A stretch of 64,000 nucleotides of DNA from Roseivivax sp. GX 12232. GTDB taxonomy: Bacteria; Pseudomonadota; Alphaproteobacteria; Rhodobacterales; Rhodobacteraceae. How positions within the stretch are numbered: position 1 is the first letter of the stretch; every line of letters begins with the position of its first letter. Positions 17,177 through 23,677 of this stretch are shown piece after piece. Made by a program: the position numbers and the translations under genes. The notes beneath the pieces were generated by a model, which saw only the letters and a list, made by a program, of their open reading frames with translations, was not told the DNA's origin and did not search any database. Location of the stretch: the NCBI RefSeq assembly GCF_021272185.1, contig NZ_JAJSEC010000009.1, positions 62,001 through 126,000 of the forward strand, given 5' to 3'.

Positions 17177-18010
17177 TCACCGCCCTCCGCGCGGCCGCAG
17201 CGGCATGTGCCGGTTCACGTCCTTGTAGAGCAGATACCGGAACGGCCCCGGGCCGCCGGCGTAGCAGGCCTGCGGGCAGAAGGCGCGCAGCCACATGAAG
17301 TCGCCGGCCTCGACCTCGACCCAGTCGCGGTTCAGCCGGTAGACCGCCTTGCCCTCGAGCACGTAGAGCCCGTGCTCCATCACATGGGTCTCGAGGAAGG
17401 GGATCACCGCGCCGGGCTGCAGCGTGACGATGGTCACATGCATGTCGTGGCGCAGATCGGTGGGATCGACGAAGCGCGTGGTGGCCCAGCGGCCCTCGGT
17501 GCCGGGCATGGGCGCGGGGGCGATGTCGGCCTCGTTCAGGACCAGCGGCTCGGGCGCCGAGAGCCCCGGCGCGGGCTCATAGGCCTTGCGGATCCAGTGG
17601 AAGCGCAGCGTCTCCGTCCCCCGGTTCCAGAGCGTCCATCCCGAGGAGGGCGGCAGATAGGCGTAGCCCCCCGGGGTCAGCTCGTGGGTCTCGCCGCCGA
17701 CCTCGAGAAGCGCGCTGCCTGCGACGACGAACAGCACACCCTCGGCCTCGGGATCGCTTTCGGGGGCGTCGGAGCCGCCGGCAGGGGCGACCTCCATGAT
17801 GTATTGCGAGAAGGTCTCGGAGAAGCCGCTCATCGGGCGGGCCAGCACCCAGAGGCGGGTGCCCTCCCAGCCGGGCAGGAAGCTCGTCACGATGTCGCGC
17901 ATGGTGCCGCGGGGCAGCACGGCATAGGCCTCGGTGAAGACCGCGCGGTCGGTCAGGAGCTGGTCCTGGCCGGGGTGGCCGCCGGTCGGGGCGTAATAGG
18001 GGACACTCAT
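17177..18010 (-). CDS. allE: (S)-Ureidoglycine aminohydrolase
   Basis: The 277-residue bicupin protein releases ammonia from (S)-ureidoglycine to give (S)-ureidoglycolate, the substrate of AllA. The N-terminal cupin (about 60-130: EGVLFVVAGSALLEVGG, GGYAYLPPSSGWTLWN) and C-terminal cupin (about 190-265) are both visible. The metal site lies in the latter: IPFLETHVMEHGLYVLEG provides Glu, His and further ligands. Length is typical for AllE. The start at 18010 follows GGAGC. It is separated from the other purine genes by the bhc operon but shares an upstream motif with uraH, which supports co-regulation. Confidence 0.9.
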   Translation of the reverse strand: MSVPYYAPTGGHPGQDQLLTDRAVFTEAYAVLPRGTMRDIVTSFLPGWEGTRLWVLARPMSGFSETFSQYIMEVAPAGGSDAPESDPEAEGVLFVVAGSALLEVGGETHELTPGGYAYLPPSSGWTLWNRGTETLRFHWIRKAYEPAPGLSAPEPLVLNEADIAPAPMPGTEGRWATTRFVDPTDLRHDMHVTIVTLQPGAVIPFLETHVMEHGLYVLEGKAVYRLNRDWVEVEAGDFMWLRAFCPQACYAGGPGPFRYLLYKDVNRHMPLRPRGGR

Positions 18011-18104
18011 CGCGGCTCCGGGCTTGGGGGATGGATGTGCCCGATAATGGCCCCCGCGCGCGCGGGCTGCCACCCGGCGCGGGGCGGGAAGTCTTTTCGG
18101 GAAG

Positions 18105-18133
18105 TTTTGATAATGGCGGGCGGCTCTTTTTCG
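18105..18133. promoter_or_regulatory. Candidate operator shared with the uraH/puuE promoter, copy 2
   Basis: The 29-base segment reads TTTTGATAATGGCG, GG, CGGC, TC, TTTTTCG. It matches the segment at 6889-6914 block for block. It is 95 bases upstream of the allE start, in the same orientation and at nearly the same distance as copy 1 is from uraH (88 bases). Shared position and orientation suggest a common regulator for uraH and allE. Confidence 0.5.
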
Positions 18134-18310
18134 ACGCCTAAGAATGTGGGCGGGCCGTGAGGCGGGCTTTGAGTGCGTGAGGTACTTTGAAATTCAGGCA
18201 CCCAGCCGACCGTGAGGCGGACGGCGGTGCAGTCCAGAAGCCAAAACCAAACGCCTGCCAATTCTCAGCCTGCCGAAGGCGAACCCCTTACCGCCCGCAC
18301 AAATCAAACC

Positions 18311-18338
18311 GCGCGCCCGAGGCTCCCCCCGGGCGCGC
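18311..18338 (-). terminator. Probable terminator of the SDR/IclR operon
   Basis: A 9-bp perfect stem (18311-18319 with 18330-18338) and a 10-base loop are followed on the minus strand by a T-rich stretch (complement of AAATCAAACC at 18301-18310). It lies 8 bases past the SDR stop codon. The T-tract is interrupted, so efficiency is uncertain. Confidence 0.6.
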
Positions 18339-18346
18339 AAATCCCC

Positions 18347-19267
18347 TCAGACCGGATCCCAGGAGAACACATCCGCCGAGACGTCCAGCGGCAGGAAGTT
18401 CGACCGGAGCGCCGGGATCGCCCGGGCGCCGACGCTGTCGATGTCCCAGCCCGCGTCGCCCGCATGGACCGAGCGCATCGGCCGCGGCTGCGACATCAGG
18501 AAGATCTCGTTGTTGCGCACCGCGAAGATCTGCCCGGTGACGTCCTCGGCGGCATCCGAGGCGAGATAGAGCGCGAGCGGCGCGATCTTCGCGGGCACCA
18601 TCTCCCGCAGCTTGGCCACGCGGGCCTCCTGCTCGGGGCTGTCGACCTTGATCGAAGAGGTCATCCGGCTCCAGGCAAACGGCGTGATGCAGTTCGAGCG
18701 CACGTTCCAGCGCTTGAGGTCCAGCGCCATGCTCTTGGAGAGCGCCGCCACGCCCAGCTTGGCGGCCGAGTAATTCGCCTGGGCGTAGTTGCCGATCAGC
18801 CCCGAGGCCGAGGTCATGTTGATGATCGAGCCGGAATACTGCTCGCGAAAGACCTCGGAGGCGGCGCGGCTGACGTTGAAGGCCCCGTAGAGATGCACCT
18901 TCACCACTGCGTCGAAGTTCTCGTAGGTCATCTTGTGGAAGAAGCCGTCGCGCAGGATGCCGGCGTTGTTGATCACCGCGTCGAGCCGCCCAAAGGCCTG
19001 GGTGGCCTGGGCGACCATGGCCTGCGCGCCTTCGGGGTCCGAGACGTCGTCGCCATTGGCGACCGCGCGCCCGCCGGCGGCCTCGATCTCGGCGACCACC
19101 TCGTCGGCGGCGCTGGTCTCGGCCTCGCCGGTCAGCGAGGCGCCGAGGTCGTTGACCACCACGCTGGCGCCGGCCTTGCCGGCCTCGGTGGCCAAGGCGC
19201 GGCCGATCCCGGCGCCCGCGCCGGTGATGAGGATGACCTTTCCGGTCAGCGGCAGTTGATTGGACAT
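18347..19267 (-). CDS. Short-chain dehydrogenase, hydroxyacyl-CoA dehydrogenase type
   Basis: The 306-residue cytosolic protein has the classical SDR signatures: the TGAGAGIG nucleotide-binding loop at about residue 15, NNAG at about residue 100, catalytic Ser in IINMTSASG, and YSAAK with the catalytic Tyr and Lys at about 170. The C-terminal extension (about residues 230-306) is longer than in simple SDRs. The VVNDLGASL and DDVSDPEGAQAM pattern resembles the hydroxyacyl-CoA dehydrogenase domain of peroxisomal multifunctional enzyme type 2. That fits the MaoC-type (R)-specific hydratase encoded in the neighbouring operon. GGGAGG lies upstream of the ATG. It is followed upstream by the IclR gene, 29 bases away, in the same direction. 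Confidence 0.83.
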   Translation of the reverse strand: MSNQLPLTGKVILITGAGAGIGRALATEAGKAGASVVVNDLGASLTGEAETSAADEVVAEIEAAGGRAVANGDDVSDPEGAQAMVAQATQAFGRLDAVINNAGILRDGFFHKMTYENFDAVVKVHLYGAFNVSRAASEVFREQYSGSIINMTSASGLIGNYAQANYSAAKLGVAALSKSMALDLKRWNVRSNCITPFAWSRMTSSIKVDSPEQEARVAKLREMVPAKIAPLALYLASDAAEDVTGQIFAVRNNEIFLMSQPRPMRSVHAGDAGWDIDSVGARAIPALRSNFLPLDVSADVFSWDPV

Positions 19268-19296
19268 GGTTCCTCCCTGGACGTCCTGCAAAAGGC

Positions 19297-20094
19297 TCAT
19301 TCGGCGGCCTGGCCCGCGCGCGAGGGCGCGCGGCGGCCGAAGATGTTGCGTTCCACCTGGCCGGCGGCGTCGACCAGCTGGGCCGCGACGGCTGTCAGGT
19401 CCGCGGGCTCGTGCTGGCCGGTGATGGTGATGCTGCTCATCCCGAGCCGCGGCGTGCCCTCGGCGTCGCGGGCCACGGCGGCGACGATCTCGAGCCCGCG
19501 GAAGAGGTTGCCGTGGTCGAAGGCCGCGCCGCTCTCGCGGGCCTGGGCGACATCGGCCCAGTAGCTCTCGAAGCCCGGGGCCTTCTGCCAGCGCACGCTG
19601 TCGTAGCCGCGCCGCGCCTCGGCCTCGGAGAGATCCAGCGCGGCGGCATAGCAGCGCCCGATGGCGCCCGCGAAGACCGGCAGGCGGCTGTTCTGCGACA
19701 TCATCGCCTGCACGATGCGCGGGGCGGTGAAGCGGTCGATCAGCACGATGCGCTCCGAGGCGGTGATCTGCCAGAGCGCCAGCATGACCTGCTGGCTCTG
19801 GGCGATCTCGTTCATCAGCGGGCGAATCAGGTCCGCGGGATTGGCCCCGAGGATCGGCGCGACGACCTCCATGAGGCCCATGCCGATCCGGTAGGTCTTG
19901 TCCTCGGGGTCGAAGCTCAGCAGCCCCTCGTGGCTGAGCGTGCGCAAGATGTTGAAGGCAGACGAGACGTTCAGCCCGGTCTCGCGGGCGATCTGCGTGG
20001 CTCCCATGGGCGCGCCGCGCGCCGCCAGGAGCCGCAGGATGGCGGTCGCGTTCTGGACGGCGGGCACGGATTTTTGACGCGGCTGATCGGCCAT
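19297..20094 (-). CDS. IclR-family transcriptional regulator
   Basis: The 265-residue protein has an N-terminal winged HTH (PAVQNATAILRLLAARG, MGATQIARETGLNVSSAFNI, LSHEGLLSFDPEDKTYRIG, about residues 10-75) and a C-terminal IclR ligand domain (DRFTAPRIVQAMM, LPVFAGAIGRCYAAAL, RLGMSSITI). It is divergent from the acyl-CoA dehydrogenase operon starting at 20184 and lies in an operon with the SDR, so it probably controls both in response to the acid or CoA ester degraded here (inference). I use the ATG at 20094 (AAGGA 9 bases upstream); an in-frame ATG at 20118 exists but has no ribosome site. Confidence 0.88.
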   Translation of the reverse strand: MADQPRQKSVPAVQNATAILRLLAARGAPMGATQIARETGLNVSSAFNILRTLSHEGLLSFDPEDKTYRIGMGLMEVVAPILGANPADLIRPLMNEIAQSQQVMLALWQITASERIVLIDRFTAPRIVQAMMSQNSRLPVFAGAIGRCYAAALDLSEAEARRGYDSVRWQKAPGFESYWADVAQARESGAAFDHGNLFRGLEIVAAVARDAEGTPRLGMSSITITGQHEPADLTAVAAQLVDAAGQVERNIFGRRAPSRAGQAAE

Positions 20095-20183
20095 GATATT
20101 TTCCTTGCGAAATTGCATTCAATATACAGAATGGCACCGAGCGCACAAGTGGCGGTCGCCCCGCCGGACAAGGGAGAGGTTTC

Positions 20184-21350
20184 ATGGCGAAGGATGTGGA
20201 TGCGGATGTCTTCGGGCAGCTCGTCGCGACGGTGGAGCGGTTCGTCCGCGAGCGGCTGATCCCGGCCGAACGGAAGGTCGAGGAGGACGCCGAGGTGCCC
20301 GCCGAGATCGTCGCCGAGATGCGCGAGATGGGGCTTTTCGGCCTGTCGACGCCCGAGGCCTACGGCGGCATCGGCCTCTCGGCCTCCCAGGAGGCGCGCA
20401 TCGTCGAGGCGCTTTGTTACGCCTCGCTGTCCTTCCGCTCGCTGCTCGGCACCAATGTCGGCATCGGCGCGCAGGGCATCGTCATGGATGGCACCGACGC
20501 GCAGAAGGACCGCTGGCTGCCGGGCATCGCCTCGGGCGAGACGGTGGCCTCTTTCGCGCTGACCGAACCGGACAACGGCTCGGACGCCGCGGGCATCCGC
20601 ACCGCCGCGCGCCGCGACGGCTCGGACTTCGTGATCAACGGCACCAAGCGCTACATCACCAACGCGGTCTATGCGGGCGTCTTCACGGTCTTCGCCCGCA
20701 CCGATCCCGAGAGCCGGGACGCGAGCGGCGTCTCGGCCTTCCTGGTGCCCGCCGACACTCCCGGCATCACCGTCGCCACCCCCGACCGCAAGATGGGCCA
20801 GCGCGGCACCAAGACCTCGGACGTGATCTTCGAGGACGTCCGCGTGCCCGAAAGCGCGATCATCGGCGGGCCCGACAAGCTCAACAAGGGGTTCCGCACC
20901 GCGATGAAGGTGCTCGACCGGGGCCGCATCCACGTCGGCGCCATGGCCGTGGGGCAGGGGCAGCGGATGCTCGACATCGCCACCGACTACGCGCTCGAGC
21001 GCAAGCAGTTCGGCAAGCCGATCGGCGAGCACCAGCTGGTGCAGGGTCTCCTGGCCGACTGCCAGGCCGACCTGCAGGCCGCCCGCGCGCTGGTGCGCGC
21101 CACCGCCGAGACCTTCGACCGCGAGGGCAAGGCGATCCTCGAGGCCTCCTGCACCAAGTATTTCTGCACCGAGGCCGCCGGGCGCATCGCCGACCGCGCG
21201 CTGCAGGTGCATGGCGGCGCGGGCTACATGTCGGAATACGATATCGAGCGCTTCTACCGCGACGTGCGGCTCCTGCGGATCTACGAGGGCACCTCGCAGA
21301 TCCAGCAGCTGATCATCGCGCGCCGGACCCTCGCGGACCGGGCGGCCTGA
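20184..21350 (+). CDS. Acyl-CoA dehydrogenase
   Basis: This 388-residue FAD flavoprotein oxidises an acyl-CoA to the 2-enoyl-CoA and passes electrons to ETF. Visible family motifs are FALTEPDNGSDAAGIRT (signature 1), DRKMGQRGTKTSDVIFEDVRVP, RKQFGKPIGEHQLVQ, and VHGGAGYMSEYDIERFYRDVR, followed by the catalytic base Glu368 in IYEGTSQIQ, so this is the MCAD/SCAD type rather than the isovaleryl-CoA type. Length is typical. It opens the plus-strand operon and is separated by 2 bases from the thioesterase. Substrate is unknown; neighbours suggest a carboxylic acid activated to its CoA ester. Confidence 0.92.
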   Translation: MAKDVDADVFGQLVATVERFVRERLIPAERKVEEDAEVPAEIVAEMREMGLFGLSTPEAYGGIGLSASQEARIVEALCYASLSFRSLLGTNVGIGAQGIVMDGTDAQKDRWLPGIASGETVASFALTEPDNGSDAAGIRTAARRDGSDFVINGTKRYITNAVYAGVFTVFARTDPESRDASGVSAFLVPADTPGITVATPDRKMGQRGTKTSDVIFEDVRVPESAIIGGPDKLNKGFRTAMKVLDRGRIHVGAMAVGQGQRMLDIATDYALERKQFGKPIGEHQLVQGLLADCQADLQAARALVRATAETFDREGKAILEASCTKYFCTEAAGRIADRALQVHGGAGYMSEYDIERFYRDVRLLRIYEGTSQIQQLIIARRTLADRAA

Positions 21351-21352
21351 GC

Positions 21353-21784
21353 ATGGAGGGAGCCCCCGAGGACGATGCCCCGCGCGGGCCCGCCGACCTG
21401 CCGCCGCAGTCCGAGTTCGCCAAGCTCGCCGGGATCCGGCTGGTGGAGGCGACGCTCGACCGGGTGATCTGCGAGATGGAGGTGACGCCGCAGCTGACCA
21501 ACCGCAACGGCGTGCTGCACGGCGGGGCGATGATGACCCTGGCCGACAACGCCGCGGGCAGCGTGGCCTTCATCAATATCCCCGCCTCGAAGTCGAACAC
21601 CACGGTGGAGGCCAAGACCAACTTCCTGCGCGGCGTGAAGGTCGGCGACACGGTGCGCGCCACCTGCACCGCGCTGCACCGGGGGCGGACCACCATGGTC
21701 CTGCAGGTCGTGATGACCCGGGGCGACGGCAAGCAGGCGGCGGTGACCACGCAGACGCATCTGATCCTCGACTGGAACGGCTGA
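21353..21784 (+). CDS. PaaI-type hotdog thioesterase
   Basis: The 143-residue single-hotdog protein carries the PaaI-family core NRNGVLHGGAMMTLADNAAG (residues about 50-69), with HGG preceding the active-site helix, and a typical SNTTVEAKTNFLRGVKVGD strand. It would hydrolyse acyl-CoA esters, likely clearing a stalled intermediate. The first 20 residues are an acidic, Pro-rich extension. The ATG lies 2 bases after the dehydrogenase stop codon, so the genes are cotranscribed. The substrate is unknown. Confidence 0.87.
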   Translation: MEGAPEDDAPRGPADLPPQSEFAKLAGIRLVEATLDRVICEMEVTPQLTNRNGVLHGGAMMTLADNAAGSVAFINIPASKSNTTVEAKTNFLRGVKVGDTVRATCTALHRGRTTMVLQVVMTRGDGKQAAVTTQTHLILDWNG

Positions 21785-22139
21785 GGCGCGGGGCAGGGCC
21801 GTCCGCGCTGCCCGGCTTTGGAGAGAGGCGCGGCGCCATGGGCTGAGAGTGCCGCGAAGGGGAGACCCATAGGGCGGCGCTAAGACAGCCGGGGGAAGCA
21901 CAGCGCCAAGAGGGGGAGATCCACGGCGGCGCGCTGAGACCACCGGGAAAGCGCGCCAAGAGGAGGGCTGACCGGCAGAGGGCTCGGATAGTGGGAGCGG
22001 AGACGCAGAGGAGGAGACGCCACCCCGCCACCGCTCTGCCCCCCGCACAGCCCCAAGGCCCCGCGCCGCCCACCACATTCTGCCCGGCCCGCCGGCCGGG
22101 GACACGAGACGAACCGAAACCAAGGGAGAGAGACACGCG
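21785..22139. other. Intergenic region with an imperfect tandem duplication
   Basis: This 355-base gap interrupts an otherwise same-strand gene series. Two diverged units lie at about 21859-21912 and 21913-21962, sharing GGGGAGA, CGGCG, AGAC, CCGGG and GCGCCAAGAG blocks (period about 54). GAGAGAGACACGCG just before 22140 supplies a weak ribosome site. I see no gene and no clear terminator. Confidence 0.6.
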
Positions 22140-22520
22140 ATGACCGCGCCCGAGACCGGGGCATCCGGCCCCGAAGCCACCTACAACGCCTTCCTCGCCG
22201 AGGGCCGCTTCATGATCCAGCACGCGCCGAGCACCGGCGAATACGTCTTCTATCCCCGGGTGGTCACGCCCGAGGGCGCCACCGACCTTGAATGGGTCGA
22301 GGCCAAGGGGACGGGCACGCTCTATGCGATCACCGTCAACCGCTCGCGCCAGGGCGCCTACAACGTCGCGCTGGTCGAACTCGACGAGGGCGTGCGCATG
22401 ATGTCGACCCTGCCCGGCGTCGAGACCGCCGAGATCGGCACCCGCCTCACCGCCCGCATCGAAGAGGCCGAGGCCGGCCCGCGGGTGGTCTTCGACATCG
22501 CGGAAGGAGGTGCGGCATGA
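22140..22520 (+). CDS. DUF35 OB-fold protein lacking its zinc-ribbon cysteines
   Basis: The 126-residue protein matches the DUF35/ChsH2-type OB-fold family that partners thiolase-like proteins: FLAEGRFMIQHA, YVFYPRVVTPEGATDLEWVEAKG, GTLYAITVNRSRQGAYNVALVEL. In typical members the N-terminal rubredoxin-like ribbon has four Cys; here none of those four positions holds Cys, so zinc binding is probably lost. It overlaps the downstream thiolase-fold gene by 4 bases, the arrangement known for DUF35-thiolase complexes. Its role is likely structural or CoA-binding support for that partner. Confidence 0.8.
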   Translation: MTAPETGASGPEATYNAFLAEGRFMIQHAPSTGEYVFYPRVVTPEGATDLEWVEAKGTGTLYAITVNRSRQGAYNVALVELDEGVRMMSTLPGVETAEIGTRLTARIEEAEAGPRVVFDIAEGGAA

Positions 22521-23677
22521 GCGCGAATGGCAAGGATCTGCGCGGCAAATCCGCGATCGTGGGCATGGCGACCGCCGGCATGGGCGAGGCGCATGGCTTC
22601 TCCGCCATGGAGCTTCTGGGCCAGGCCGCCGTGGGCGCGCTGAAGGACGCCGGGCTGGGCCTCAAGGACGTCGACGGCGTCTTTGCGGCGACCTCCTCGC
22701 ATGCCTTCCCGACCATGAGCGTGGTGGAATACCTCGGGCTGCGGCCGCGCTTCTTCGACGGCACCAATGTCGGCGGCTCGAGCTTCGAGATGCATCTGCT
22801 GCAGGCGACCATGGCGCTCGAGGCCGGGCTCTGCGACGTGGCGCTGGTCTGCTACGGCTCGAACCAGCGCACCGCGGGCGGCAAGCTTGTCTCCATGTCC
22901 GAGCCGCAGTGGCACGAGACGCCCTACAAGCCGCGCCACCCGATCACCGCCTATGGTCTCGCGGCGAGCCGGCACATGGCGGAATACGGCACCACCCGCG
23001 GGGATCTCGCCGATGTGGCGCTGGCGGCGCGGGACTGGGCGAACCTCAACCCCGAGGCTTTCGCGCGCGGGCCCCTGACCAAGGAGGAGGTGCTCGACGC
23101 GCGGATGATCTCGGACCCGCTGACCAAGGCCGACTGCTGCCTGGTCACCGATGGTGCCGCCGCGGTGGTGCTGACCCGCGCCGACCGCGCCAAGGACCAC
23201 CACGAGAGGCCCGCCTATGTGATGGGTGTGGGCGCCGCGAACTATCACCGCTCCATCGTGGAGATGCCGGACCTCGCGACCACCGCCGCCGTGGACAGCG
23301 GCAACCGCGCCTTCGAGATGGCCGGGGTCAGCCGCGCCGACATGGACGTGGTGATGCTCTATGACGCCTTCACCATCAACACGATCCTCTTCCTCGAGGA
23401 CCTGGGTTTCTGCCCCAAGGGCGAGGGCGGGCGCTTCGTGCAGGACGGCCGCATCGCGCCGGGTGGCGAGCTGGCGGTGAACACCAATGGCGGCGGGCTC
23501 TCCTGCGTGCATCCCGGCATGTACGGGCTCTTCCTGATCGCCGAGGCGGTGACCCAGCTGCGCGGCGCGGGTGGCGACCGGCAGGTGGCCGACGCGACGC
23601 TGGCGCTCTGTCACGGCAACGGCGGGACGCTCTCGAGCCAGTGCACCGCGATCCTCGGGACGGAGGCCGCGCTGTGA
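22517..23677 (+). CDS. Thiolase-fold protein (SCP-x/Ltp2-like) without catalytic Cys
   Basis: The 386-residue protein has the lipid-transfer-protein thiolase fold: IVGMATAGMGEA at the N-terminus, GVFAATSSHAFPTM, ALEAGLCDVALVCYGS, and C-terminal VNTNGGGLSCVHPGMYG with the conserved Gly-rich loop and His. At the position where true thiolases have Cys-Ala-Ser-Gly, this protein reads NVGGSSFEMH, so the nucleophilic Cys is absent. DUF35-partnered members without that Cys, such as Ltp2 of steroid degradation, are retro-aldolases. An aldolase-type C-C cleavage is therefore as likely as thiolysis (inference). Translation is coupled to the DUF35 gene upstream and to the CoA ligase downstream. Confidence 0.82.
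   Translation: MSANGKDLRGKSAIVGMATAGMGEAHGFSAMELLGQAAVGALKDAGLGLKDVDGVFAATSSHAFPTMSVVEYLGLRPRFFDGTNVGGSSFEMHLLQATMALEAGLCDVALVCYGSNQRTAGGKLVSMSEPQWHETPYKPRHPITAYGLAASRHMAEYGTTRGDLADVALAARDWANLNPEAFARGPLTKEEVLDARMISDPLTKADCCLVTDGAAAVVLTRADRAKDHHERPAYVMGVGAANYHRSIVEMPDLATTAAVDSGNRAFEMAGVSRADMDVVMLYDAFTINTILFLEDLGFCPKGEGGRFVQDGRIAPGGELAVNTNGGGLSCVHPGMYGLFLIAEAVTQLRGAGGDRQVADATLALCHGNGGTLSSQCTAILGTEAAL

Larger units (their letters stand above)
18011..18346. other. Intergenic region upstream of allE
   Basis: The 336-base gap between allE and the SDR gene (both minus strand) contains the operator-like motif at 18105-18133 and the SDR terminator at 18311-18338. No gene is supported in it. Confidence 0.7.
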
